Shown: positions 33,055 to 41,670, counted from the stretch's first letter. The stretch: 64,000 nt of DNA from Kiritimatiellia bacterium (GCA_023953695.1 JAMLJG010000002.1:62001-126000); one strand, 5' to 3'. Numbers and translations: made by a program. The notes: a model not told the origin generated them from the sequence alone.

Positions 33055-34395
33055 TCAGGAATCCTTCTTCTTAACAGAAGAGAGGCGCCGGTAGATTGTG
33101 GCCCGGGAGATACCCAGGACGGACGATGCCTTGCGCACGTCGCCACCGAAACGATCCATAGCTTCGCGAATACGCTGAATCTCGATTTCTGCCAGATTCA
33201 GCGTTGGAGGTGCTTGTTCAGGCGACTTCGCTGCGGATCCGCGCGGAGACGGAGAAGCACCCTGCTTGAAATGGGCCAGCGTTAGCCGAGATGGGCTCTG
33301 CACCAACGCCCGCTCAATCACGTTGCGAAGCTCCCGCACGTTGCCGCGCCAAGGAAGGCTGGCTAGATATTCATACACTTCCGCGTCTATCTCCACCGGC
33401 CGTGGCGCGAGGAAATTCAGCAGGCTCTGCACGAGCCCCGGAATGTTCTCCGGCACCTCCCGCAAAGGGGGAATGGTGATGGGGAAAACATTGATCCGGA
33501 AAAAAAGATCGCGCCGAAAACGCCCCTCTTCCACAAGCTGTTCAAGCGGCTGGTTCGTTGCGCAGATCAATCGGAACTCGCTCGTCCGCATCCGCACCTC
33601 GCCAAGCCGACGATAGCGGCGCTCCTCAATCACTTTCAGAAATTGAGCCTGCACGCCCATATCCATGTCCCCAATTTCATCGAGGAACAGCGTCCCCCCA
33701 TCGGCCACCTCAATCAATCCCTGCCGATCCTCAACCGCCGACGTAAAGGCGCCGCGCGCGTGACCGAACAATTCGCTTGCCAACAGCTCCCCGCGCAGCG
33801 TCGAGCAGTTCACCTCCACAAAGGGCGCGAGCGCGCGCTCCGACTGCTCGTGAATCCAGCGAGCCAACACACCCTTCCCTACGCCAGTCTCGCCATAAAT
33901 CACGACGGTGCTGTCCATCCCTGTCGCGTTCGAAGCCAGACTAAAGACCTCGCGCGATGCGGGTGCGTCGCCAAAATACGGCACCAACATCTTCACCATG
34001 CGCCGCCGCGTCATTTGGCTTCGCCGCATCGCGCCCAGCTCAATTCCCTTTCCGAGAAAGAGCTTCAGCGCCTCCATGTCCACCGGCTTCGCAAGAAAAT
34101 TGTCCGCGCCGCGCCGCATCGCTTCCACCGCAACGGGAATGTCGCCGTGGCCCGTGACCACCACAATGGCGGCCGATGGATTGGCGGCCCGAATATCGCC
34201 GACAAAGTCCAACCCGCTGCCATCCGGCAACTCCAAATCGAGCAACACCGCATCAAAACGCTTCGACTCAATCGCCTCCCGCGCCCCCGCCAGCGTCTGC
34301 ACCGTTTGCACGTCATAGCCCGCGATGACCAAATGGCGACGAAACAGAGTCAGGATCGTCTCGTTGTCGTCAATGACTAGAACCGAGGCTTTCAT
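33055..34395 (-). CDS. Sigma-54-dependent response regulator (NtrC family), GAFTSA variant
   Basis: 446 aa. REC domain 1-120 (VIDDNE; phospho-acceptor Asp in VLLDLELPDG near residue 53; switch Lys in FLAKPVD). AAA+ domain about 145-375: Walker A GETGVGKG, Walker B GGTLFLDEIGDMD, and RRDLFFRINVFPI. The sigma-54 contact loop is GAFTSA rather than GAFTGA. C-terminal Fis-type HTH at 405-440 (RKASSVLGISRATIYRRL). It should activate the sigma-54 promoter at 32892 through the adjacent palindromes. No sensor kinase is encoded beside it. It follows the ModF-like gene with a 3-nt gap, so the two are probably co-transcribed. Confidence 0.9.
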   Translation of the reverse strand: MKASVLVIDDNETILTLFRRHLVIAGYDVQTVQTLAGAREAIESKRFDAVLLDLELPDGSGLDFVGDIRAANPSAAIVVVTGHGDIPVAVEAMRRGADNFLAKPVDMEALKLFLGKGIELGAMRRSQMTRRRMVKMLVPYFGDAPASREVFSLASNATGMDSTVVIYGETGVGKGVLARWIHEQSERALAPFVEVNCSTLRGELLASELFGHARGAFTSAVEDRQGLIEVADGGTLFLDEIGDMDMGVQAQFLKVIEERRYRRLGEVRMRTSEFRLICATNQPLEQLVEEGRFRRDLFFRINVFPITIPPLREVPENIPGLVQSLLNFLAPRPVEIDAEVYEYLASLPWRGNVRELRNVIERALVQSPSRLTLAHFKQGASPSPRGSAAKSPEQAPPTLNLAEIEIQRIREAMDRFGGDVRKASSVLGISRATIYRRLSSVKKKDS

Positions 34396-34398
34396 TCG

Positions 34399-35928
34399 TT
34401 ACGCTCTTGTACCACGCCTGCGCGATCCGAGGAAAGCGCGGCCTTCGCGAATCGTGAGCACACGTTCGATTGCCGGCGGGATTTCATCTGCCCGATGAGT
34501 CGTATAAAGGACAGTGAGCGCACCGCGAGCAACGAGCGCCTGCACCGCATCAAGAAAGAGTTGCCGATTGCCGCCATCCAAGCCCTGACACGGCTCGTCC
34601 AGCAACAAAAGCGCGGGCCGCTTCACCAATGCGCGCGCCAGCAACGCCAATCGCTGGCTGCTTGAGGAAAGACTCGCCAACGGCTCGTGAGCCGCGCGCC
34701 GCAAGCCAAACCGATGCAGCCAGCGCATTGCCTCCCGCCGGCGCGCGGACGAAGGGCGCGCCATCAACACCGCACTATCGGCAACCCCCGTCAGCACCGC
34801 ATCCAGCACGCTCTGCTGCACCTCAAAGTGCAACAACAACTCCGGGGAGACCTCGCCCAAGTGACGGCGAATCCACGCGCGCGATTCACCCGATCCGCGC
34901 GCGCGACCGAACAGCGAAAACTCGCTTGCCGAGGTGGGAGATAGATTGCCCGCAATCATCGCGAGCAACGCGCTCTTCCCCGCGCCATTGCGCCCCACCA
35001 CCGCCCAACTTTCCCCCTCGCAAACCGTCCACGATACATCGCGCAATACAGCCCGCCTTCCGAACGAAAGGCACACATTCCTCATGCGAACCAACTCGCG
35101 GCCCACCGCCACCTTCTTGACCCCCCGCTTCGCGCGCACGCGCGGAGCAGCCAACGAGGCCGCAACACGCGGATCTCGCAGCATGGCCGCGCGACGCCCC
35201 TGCGCCACCACGCGGCACCCCTCCACAAGCGCAACGTGTGTGATCGCCTTCGGCAAATCATCCGCCCTCACCACCATCACCAACAAACGCATCTCGCGCC
35301 GACGCGCCAGCCGCGCAATCATCTCTTGGAAATGAGCGCGATAGACGGAGTCAAGTCCCGCCATGGGATCGTCCAAAATCAGAAGGCGCGGTTCCTTCAA
35401 GAGCGCTCGCGCAATGAGCACCTTGCGCATCTCGCCGTTCGAGAGCTGAACCAAGCGGCGCTCCAGCAGCGGCGCAATGACGAGCTCGCGCACCACCCGC
35501 TTCAGCCGCGAGGCAAAAACCCCGCGCTCGCGCGAAAAATCCGCCACAGCAAACGGGTTGATCTCCTCCACAGCATCAAACGTCAGCACATCCCGGACAA
35601 CTGCACTTTCTTCCTGCTCAAGGCTAAACCAACGCGCAGCCGCCAGGCCGCCCGCCGCCAACCCACGCTGCTGCTCAAACGATACGCACGCAATGCGTTG
35701 CTCCGGACCCTCCCCCACTCGCGTTCGGAAATGATAATCAACACTCCCCTCCACCACAGGAAGCGCGCCCTGCAACGCAGCGGCAAGAAGACTCTTCCCG
35801 CTCCCATTCCGCCCCACCACCGCCCACTGCTCATCGCGACGAAAAGTCCAGTCCGTCTCTCGAAAAACCACGCGTTCCCCCGCTCGAAACGAGGCGCCAC
35901 TCAATGTCAAAAAAGAAGCCGCATTCAT
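34399..35928 (-). CDS. modF: ModF/PhrA-like protein with two fused ABC ATPase domains
   Basis: 509 aa, no membrane segment. First ATPase: Walker A GRNGSGKSLLAAAL near residue 39, signature LSNGEMRKVLIARAL, Walker B LLILDDPMAGLD. Second: Walker A GRNGAGKSALLAM near 315, a degenerate signature in LASLSSSSQRLALLARAL, and Walker B LLLLDEPCQGLDGG. The CQGLD form and domain order fit ModF (PhrA), a soluble double-ATPase protein sometimes linked to molybdate transport. No modABC gene is nearby, so the substrate link is uncertain. It lies 3 nt upstream of the sigma-54 regulator and divergent from the barrel protein gene at 36090. Confidence 0.75.
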   Translation of the reverse strand: MNAASFLTLSGASFRAGERVVFRETDWTFRRDEQWAVVGRNGSGKSLLAAALQGALPVVEGSVDYHFRTRVGEGPEQRIACVSFEQQRGLAAGGLAAARWFSLEQEESAVVRDVLTFDAVEEINPFAVADFSRERGVFASRLKRVVRELVIAPLLERRLVQLSNGEMRKVLIARALLKEPRLLILDDPMAGLDSVYRAHFQEMIARLARRREMRLLVMVVRADDLPKAITHVALVEGCRVVAQGRRAAMLRDPRVAASLAAPRVRAKRGVKKVAVGRELVRMRNVCLSFGRRAVLRDVSWTVCEGESWAVVGRNGAGKSALLAMIAGNLSPTSASEFSLFGRARGSGESRAWIRRHLGEVSPELLLHFEVQQSVLDAVLTGVADSAVLMARPSSARRREAMRWLHRFGLRRAAHEPLASLSSSSQRLALLARALVKRPALLLLDEPCQGLDGGNRQLFLDAVQALVARGALTVLYTTHRADEIPPAIERVLTIREGRAFLGSRRRGTRA

Positions 35929-36089
35929 TCTCGTAGATTGGGAAGAGTGTCCCCCTGCCCCATGCGATGATCAAGACCAGATCACACACCGCCCTCATCC
36001 GTCGCCCTTGCAAATCGCCCCACAACCGCCAATACTTTCCTCGCAAGCGCAGAACGCCCCACACAGCACACCCGCAAAAAAGGACCTCC

Positions 36090-36701
36090 ATGAAAATACT
36101 GCCCATCCTCCTCGCCACGGCTCTGATCACCCCCGCAGCCATGGCGCAGTCCTTTGGTCTCCCCATCGCCAGCAGCGCATCCGCGCCCGCCGCAGGCGCA
36201 ACCGCCCTTTCGGGCGGAGCCGTGCTCAGCGACACCTTCAACCTCTATGGCGGCGCCCTCTCCTTCGCCCCGGTGAGCAGACTCTCCCTCTTCGGACAAC
36301 TCGGCGCCCTCGACCCGGACCACGGCGACCTCGGCTACGCCGCACAGGGCGGCATCCAATTCGCACTCCCACTCCGCGACAGCGCAGTGGATCTCGCCCT
36401 CCGCGGCACCTGGAGCCACTTTGCCTACGACTCAAACAATGGCGATGTGAGCGCCAATGGATTCAACCTCGGCGCCATCGTCAGCCGCGACATGGACCTC
36501 ATCAGCCCCTACGTCTTCATCGGCCTCAACTTCAACGAAACCGAAGTAAAACAGGGCCACAACAAACAACAGAAAGACGAAATCGATCCCGCCGCCGCAT
36601 TCGGATTCCTTCTCCACCTCGGCTCCGAATTCTCACTCTACGCCGAAATCGCCCACGTGGACGACCTCGCCATCAACTTCGGCCTAACCCGCAAGTTCTA
36701 G
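36090..36701 (+). CDS. Small outer-membrane beta-barrel protein
   Basis: 203 aa. The ATG at 36090 is preceded by AGGACCTCC. The signal peptide MKILPILLATALITPAAMAQ is followed by a compact set of strand-length blocks (YGGALSFAPVSRLSLFGQLG, AAQGGIQFALPL, ALRGTWSHFAYD, FNLGAIVSRDM, FIGLNF, YAEIAHV). It ends in INFGLTRKF, with a C-terminal Phe as recognised by the BAM machinery. Length and pattern fit an 8-strand barrel like OmpW/OmpA-type porins. No specific function can be assigned. Confidence 0.78.
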   Translation: MKILPILLATALITPAAMAQSFGLPIASSASAPAAGATALSGGAVLSDTFNLYGGALSFAPVSRLSLFGQLGALDPDHGDLGYAAQGGIQFALPLRDSAVDLALRGTWSHFAYDSNNGDVSANGFNLGAIVSRDMDLISPYVFIGLNFNETEVKQGHNKQQKDEIDPAAAFGFLLHLGSEFSLYAEIAHVDDLAINFGLTRKF

Positions 36702-37039
36702 CCATACTTCTGCCTTCCGCTAAACTTATCCACATCTATCCAAAGCCAAATCAAGACTCCGCTTCCCGCCCCATGGACCGACGGCCATTGCCCAGCAAGC
36801 ACGACAACGCAAGGCATCGAATGCGGACGCCCTTCTACTCCGTACTTTGAAATCAGTTCACTCGGCAAATCAGAATCGTTCTCATCACGAAAAGCCAACA
36901 CCCTGCAATTACACGCGGCAAGAGATTCTGCGAACTCTGCTCTACCTCGTTGACATTTCACCAGCCCCGCGAGATTCATTTCCTAGCTGCTGCCAGCAAC
37001 CTCAGGGCCGAATAGATCGGTGATGCGGCTGAGCGCCAC
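36702..37039. other. Gene-free spacer at the left edge of a decayed accessory stretch
   Basis: 338 nt with lower GC than its surroundings. Minus-strand 36698-36979 stays open for 93 codons but has no ribosome binding site, no recognisable family and unusual composition, so it is not called. A lone TTATCCACA (36726-36734) matches a DnaA box but stands alone. Nothing else was seen. Confidence 0.5.
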
Positions 37040-37934
37040 ATGGAGGCACATAGCAAAACGATGAACCAAACGCCGGTATCTTTGAATGACTTGCCGCGCT
37101 TCTCCGAGTGGCCTGCGCGCTTGCTCGGCACCTCGCCATGGGAACTGCGCCACAAAACTCCAGCAGCGCTTGCGCGGGAATATGGCGTGGAGAAGTGGGG
37201 CCGCCTACTTGAACGCGCCGAGCACACCAAGGAAAAGGTGAGCGTGGCGGACGTCATCCGATGGGAATTCGAGGCCTCAACGCCGGGGCTTTCCACAATC
37301 GGCTCGGATTGGGTTCTGGAGCATCCAAGAACGATTCATCATCGCTATGTAAGTAAGCTTCGTCGCTGACATCCTCGCCCCGTTTTTGCCAGCTCCAGCA
37401 CTGCTAGAACTAGGCGCAGGTTATGGCGCTATACTGCTGAACCTGGCACAGGACGCTCGCTTAGCGGGCACACCAGTGCAGGGCATGGAGATCACCGAGA
37501 CAGGCCGTCGCCTTTTTGACCGCTTAGCACAGGCGGCCGGCCAGAGTTCACGCGCGCGCACGTGCGACCTCAGAACGGGCGCGATTGACGCTGATGACAT
37601 CCCGCCGGACAGCGTGTGGTTTACCTCCTACGCAGTCTCCTGTCTGCCGGACCTAAATGAGCGATACATCCGATCCCTACTGGAACGCAGACCCCGCGTG
37701 GTCATACACTTTGAACCCTGCTACGAACATTGCAGCAGCGCGACATTGCTCGGGCTTCTGCGCCGACGCTACATTGAGGTCAACGACTACAACCGGAACC
37801 TGGTGACCTTGCTTCGCTCGATGGAGGCGACCGGCGAAGTGCAGATTCTGAACGAAACCCCGGCTGCGTTCGGAATGAACCCGCTGTTCGCGGCGTCCGT
37901 CGTAGCCTGGCGTGGCACGGAGAGCGTGCCTTGA
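37040..37934 (+). pseudogene. Frameshifted putative sugar O-methyltransferase
   Basis: The first half (from 37040, or the ATG at 37061) reads in one frame to TIHHRYVSKLRR and a stop at 37367-37369. The second half continues in another frame from about 37353 (VSFVADILAPFLPAPALLEL) to 37934. The SAM-binding motif LELGAGYGAILLNLA follows directly after the junction. At the junction the DNA reads TATGTAAGTAAGCTTC. Removing one GTAA restores a continuous frame, so a 4-bp tandem duplication explains the break. The joined product of about 290 aa resembles putative sugar O-methyltransferases with a WxLEHPRTIHHRYV-like lead-in. It is isolated from the EPS operons and next to an RHS fragment. Confidence 0.75.
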
Positions 37935-38214
37935 TCTGGTGGCCCTGCGCTGCACCCCATACCAACCCATCCTTGCGCACTTCTTTGAGCCGGTCGGCGT
38001 TGTCCCAGACGTATTCAAATTGCCCGTCCCTAGTCATGTTTCCATTCGCATCATAAGCATACCCCGCGTTTCGGGCAACCACGGGCACCTTGCTCGTGGC
38101 GGCGAAAATGGTCTGTCCGCCGACCGTACGCAACGCGGCGGCAAGTCCGTTCACTTCTACCTCGCCATGATGCGGGTCGGCCAGGCCTCGCTCGCCCCGC
38201 TCGCATCGTCTCAC
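37935..38214 (-). pseudogene. RHS/YD-repeat protein remnant
   Basis: On the minus strand, codons between about 38169 and 37950 encode AYDANGNMTRDGQFEYVWDN followed by ADRLKEVRKDG. This is the YD-repeat consensus (YDANGNMT, YxWDNADRL) of RHS proteins. The fragment begins without a start codon context and loses RHS character where it meets the 3' end of the frameshifted methyltransferase. The rest of an RHS protein (core and toxin tip) is absent, so this is a relic. Confidence 0.7.
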
Positions 38215-38316
38215 GCGTCAATATTGTATATCTAACGACGAACACCTCTCGCGCCCGACTCGCACACTTCCAAGCATTCGCCCATCATCCCCATCCACTC
38301 ACGCCTCCAATCAAAA

Positions 38317-38415
38317 GGTAGGGCGGTTTGGCTCAAACCGCCGCAATTCGTTCCCGGCAAAACCCTCTCCCTAACGCCCGAACCGCTCCGGCGCGTTGGG
38401 TCAACGCGCCCTACC
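38317..38415. repeat. BIME-like element: two hairpins inside an outer inverted repeat
   Basis: The first hairpin is GGCGGTTTG-GCT-CAAACCGCC (38322-38342). The second is GGCGCGTTG-GGT-CAACGCGCC (38390-38410). Both have perfect 9-bp arms and 3-nt loops. The outer ends GGTAGGGCG (38317-38325) and CGCCCTACC (38407-38415) are also perfect complements, so the two hairpins form a head-to-head pair like REP/BIME elements. No REP-associated transposase is in the window. Confidence 0.75.
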
Positions 38416-38877
38416 CACACCGCGCCGACGATCTCGCGGGGGCATTGGGGTTACCTCCGTGCCACCTGGCGGGCCACCATGGACGCGCCTCAGTAGCTTG
38501 ATGGGCATTATACGCCGCATCTCCGGAGCTCTAACCGCCTTTCATGCTATCTGACCCCATTGCTTCCATTGCTTGCCCATTGCCCACATTGCGCCATTGC
38601 GCCCGCTCCGCGATCGTCCCAAAACTTGACCGTTGACAGCGTCAAGAAAAACATTGACGCATCTGTCGGTTCATGATAGTGGGCCCGTAGGGTCGTTAGG
38701 GAACGGTTTGCTGGTGTTCTATCTAAAAACGCCGCCAACGGCGTAGCGCCTCAGCACCAAGCACGGGTACGGCGCTCTGGGTGGAACGCTGGTTGTTCAA
38801 CAGCCGGAAGGCTGTCGCGTTCGTCGGATTCTTTGCAACGGTTTAACGGTGATCCATAGACACAAAGGAGACACAAG
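38416..38877. other. Gene-free accessory spacer upstream of the secreted MBL-fold protein
   Basis: 462 nt with no supportable gene. It contains five CATTGC copies (38558-38600), a TTGAC-AGC-GTCAA hairpin near 38633-38645, and a GCCGCCAACGGCG palindrome near 38731-38743. The stretch 38750-38820 has the look of degenerate extragenic repeat debris (CGGAAGGCTG, GTGGAACGCTGG). A good ribosome binding site (AAAGGAG) ends the region just before 38878. Confidence 0.5.
38558..38600 (+). repeat. Five-copy CATTGC short direct repeat
   Basis: CATTGC occurs at 38558, 38567, 38578, 38587 and 38595, spaced 8-11 nt apart. The spacers differ, so it is not a clean microsatellite. It lies in the decayed region, with no gene assigned. 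Confidence 0.6.
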
Positions 38878-40581
38878 ATGAAAGGCAAGAGATGCGAGGG
38901 CTGGTTCTCGGTGCTGCGTGCGGCGGTTGTGGCTGTAGTCCTTGCAGGCGTGGCGTACGCACAACTTGAAGTTGCCTCATTCGAATCAAACGGCGTGCTA
39001 AGCTGGCACGATGCATCCGGGTCCGGCACGCACTATGCGGTGCAATGGGCCCCGAGCGGGTTGACCAACTGGTGTTCATGGGAGGATGCCGAAGCGAACC
39101 TTTCCGGGCTGGGTCCCACGGGTAGCGTTTCGGTGCCTATGTTCTATCGGGTGGTCACTCCTGATCCGGCCTATCGGCCGACGCAGACTTACACGTATTT
39201 CAATAAATTGCCGTCGTTCGACCCAATGACGCCGCTCGAGGCTAACGAGATGCGCATCACGTTCATGGGATCAATGATCCCGCTGCCCGTGCGCCTGGCG
39301 CAGGCTGAGATGAGCATCTTCGTGGAGGTGGGCTGGAGCAACGACCCTAGTGATGCGGTTTATGGTGGCCGGGCGAGAGACCAGTTCATCTTCGACTGCG
39401 GGGCGGGGGTGTCCGCCAATTATGCGGCTGCGAAGGTGGGTTTCCGTCGGATGGACAAGGTTTTCATTAACCACCTGCACGGTGACCACATGAACGACCT
39501 TACGCACATCTACTGCTTTGGCCCGGCGGGCGACCGCAAATCGCCCCTCTACGTCTGGGGATCCAAGCCTTCTGGCGTGGTGACTCCATCCAATGCTGGA
39601 GATATCTACTCGGATGACGGCGTGATCTATGACGATGGCACGAGCAATTTCTGCGCGAGCTTGCGCAATGCGTGGAGGTGGCACTCGGAGAGTTTCAGTT
39701 TCCAAGGAACCAGTTATTCCAATTATGTGCCTCCGACAAAGGAAAGCTGGGGACTGCCGCACGATCCGGTTCCTGTCGGCAACGATCCTGCCAACGACGC
39801 ATTTGCTTTGGTGCCGATTGAGTTGGATTGGTCTCAGGTGGGGGGCGTGGCTTACAGCAATGCCGTCACGGGCGTCAAGATCACCCATTTTCCGGTGATC
39901 CATTGCCGTCGGGGTGCGATGGGGTACAAGATTGACTGGCGGACGCCGTCCGGTACGAACCTGACGATGATCTATACCAGCGACACCAAGCCCGAAACCA
40001 ACTGTATCGAGCAGGCGAAGAATGGCGGGGCGGGCGTGGATGTGTTTATCCACGAAATGGTTGTTCCTCCGTCGGTGTGGGCCTACAAGAATATGGGGCT
40101 TGATGCTCCGCCTAATCCCGGGGACGACAATTATGCCGAATACCAAGCCACCGTCCAGGGACTGACATTCGTCCAGAATAGTTCCCACACGCCGCAGGGG
40201 GCATTCGGCTACATCCTCAGCCAAATTGATCCGCGACCCAAGCTGACGGTCGCCACGCATTTCCCGGTGGCCGACGACACAGTGGCCAGCGCGCTCAACA
40301 GCGTGAAGGCGCACTGTCCGGATGTCGAGATGGGCGAGGATATCGTCTGGTCGTTTGACTTGATGGTGCTGCGGGTGTTTCCGGATCGGATCGAACAGTG
40401 CCGGCCTGACGTGTCGCGATTCAGTTTCAATCCGCCGGTCCAGTTGCCCGGTGGGATGAGACCTCCGAAATACAACGACGGCACGGGCCGTGGCGATCCC
40501 TATGCTCAGATTGACATATCGGCGGAGATTCCGGCGACCAATCAGGATGGCACGGTGAACTACCGGCTTGACGGATTTTGA
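38878..40581 (+). CDS. Secreted metallo-beta-lactamase-fold protein (GntH-like)
   Basis: 567 aa. Signal peptide 1-28 (ends VAYAQ). Residues about 30-97 form a small beta module (EVASFESNGVLSWHD to VSVPMFYRVV) of the kind often placed at the N-terminus of secreted Kiritimatiellota proteins. The MBL domain follows: ITFMGS, IFVEVGW, FIFDCGAGVSANY, the metal-binding NHLHGDHMNDL near residue 200, MIYTSDTKPETN, and THFPVADDT as a late His ligand. The layout resembles proteins annotated as guanitoxin-type MBL hydrolase GntH, but no guanitoxin genes are nearby and the substrate is unknown. It is monocistronic, with a clear RBS. AT-rich codon choice differs from its neighbours, and it borders a decayed region, so transfer is possible. 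Confidence 0.78.
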   Translation: MKGKRCEGWFSVLRAAVVAVVLAGVAYAQLEVASFESNGVLSWHDASGSGTHYAVQWAPSGLTNWCSWEDAEANLSGLGPTGSVSVPMFYRVVTPDPAYRPTQTYTYFNKLPSFDPMTPLEANEMRITFMGSMIPLPVRLAQAEMSIFVEVGWSNDPSDAVYGGRARDQFIFDCGAGVSANYAAAKVGFRRMDKVFINHLHGDHMNDLTHIYCFGPAGDRKSPLYVWGSKPSGVVTPSNAGDIYSDDGVIYDDGTSNFCASLRNAWRWHSESFSFQGTSYSNYVPPTKESWGLPHDPVPVGNDPANDAFALVPIELDWSQVGGVAYSNAVTGVKITHFPVIHCRRGAMGYKIDWRTPSGTNLTMIYTSDTKPETNCIEQAKNGGAGVDVFIHEMVVPPSVWAYKNMGLDAPPNPGDDNYAEYQATVQGLTFVQNSSHTPQGAFGYILSQIDPRPKLTVATHFPVADDTVASALNSVKAHCPDVEMGEDIVWSFDLMVLRVFPDRIEQCRPDVSRFSFNPPVQLPGGMRPPKYNDGTGRGDPYAQIDISAEIPATNQDGTVNYRLDGF

Positions 40582-40737
40582 TGCGCGACAAGTGCTGAAC
40601 GAGGGATAGCGACAGAACCCTTGGTAGGCGGGGTCGGTGGTAGCAGGGTCGGCTCTCGGTGTTGCATATTGCTTCTCGGACGGCCTGTCTCTTTATGGCG
40701 TGGTGAGAAGGTTCGGGTGCAGGTTCCGGGGCTGGTC

Positions 40738-41670
40738 TTATGACATGCCGGCTGCTCTCAATTGCTCGGCGGCGCGATTGATGATGCGCTGGCGAGCGGC
40801 GCGGGTTGCCCATGCGAGATGGGGTGTGATGATGCAGCGGGGCGCGCGAAGGAGCGGGTTCTTCGGCGAGGCAGGCTCCGCAGAGAGAACGTCGAGTCCC
40901 GCGCCGCCCAACTTTCGATCGCGCAAGGCTGTGGCAAGCGCTTCTTCATCCACAAGGGCGCCATGCGCGGTGTTGAGCAAATAGGCGGCGGGCTTCATCC
41001 GCGCGAGTGTATCCTGATTGATGAGGCGGTCGGTTTGCGGTGTGTGCGGGCAATGCAGGCTGACGATGTCCGCCGCGGCAAGTACCTCCTCAAGCGGCGC
41101 GATGGAGACCCCTTCCGCGGGCGAACTCGATAGCGCAGGATCGCAAGCTACTACGTTCATTCCCAAGGCGCGCGCTATTCTTGCCACGGCCTGACCGATT
41201 CGGCCGAAGCCGATGATGCCGAGGGTGGTCCCGCTCAGCTCCGAGAGCGGTTGAAGCCGGAATGTGAAATCGTGCGCGCGCGACCAACGTCCGTTGCGCA
41301 CGGTGTGGGCATGGCGCCCCACCCCGTGGGTCAATTCGAGCAGTAGCGCAATGGTATGCTGCGCAACTGAGTCGGTGTCTATTCCGTCCGTCCAGTTCAC
41401 GGTAATGTTGCGCTTCCGCGCGGCATCCACATTGATGATGGATGGATCGGAGCCGAGTACGCCGATATAGCGGAGATCGGTCAATCGGCGAAGGCATTCG
41501 CGATTGAAGGGCACACGTAGGGTCAGAATGGCCTGCGCACCGCGCGCGCGTGTGTCCAATTCTTCCGGAGTTGTGCGTTCGTGAATCGCGACCTCGCCGA
41601 ACGCTTCAATGGACGCCCACGAAATATCGTTCAGGCCGAGCGGCGCTGCATCAAGGACAACAATTTTCAT
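40738..41670 (-). CDS. D-2-hydroxyacid dehydrogenase family protein lacking the catalytic Arg
   Basis: 310 aa. NAD-binding fold with GFGRIGQAVARIARALG (GxGxxG) around residues 152-168 and an acidic residue after the second strand (VACDPA). The Glu and His of the catalytic triad are present in LDVLSAEPAS and ITPHLAWAT. The motif that carries the catalytic Arg (normally NxARG) reads NTAHG: codon CAT at about 40959-40961. The N-terminus (MKIVVLDAAPLGLNDISW) is typical of glycerate dehydrogenase/hydroxypyruvate reductase-like members. It is the last gene of the ilvBN-leuCD run, overlapping the nuclease gene by 4 nt. Activity on the usual substrate is doubtful given the substitution. Confidence 0.82.
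   Translation of the reverse strand: MKIVVLDAAPLGLNDISWASIEAFGEVAIHERTTPEELDTRARGAQAILTLRVPFNRECLRRLTDLRYIGVLGSDPSIINVDAARKRNITVNWTDGIDTDSVAQHTIALLLELTHGVGRHAHTVRNGRWSRAHDFTFRLQPLSELSGTTLGIIGFGRIGQAVARIARALGMNVVACDPALSSSPAEGVSIAPLEEVLAAADIVSLHCPHTPQTDRLINQDTLARMKPAAYLLNTAHGALVDEEALATALRDRKLGGAGLDVLSAEPASPKNPLLRAPRCIITPHLAWATRAARQRIINRAAEQLRAAGMS

Noticed and set aside
36726..36734. TTATCCACA, a perfect DnaA box
   Set aside because: It is a single copy with no cluster of boxes, no AT-rich unwinding element and no dnaA/dnaN nearby, so it does not support an origin. A near match at about 46989 is also isolated.
36698..36979. Minus-strand 93-codon frame
   Set aside because: No ribosome binding site, no recognisable family, and it lies in a decayed spacer next to a frameshifted gene.
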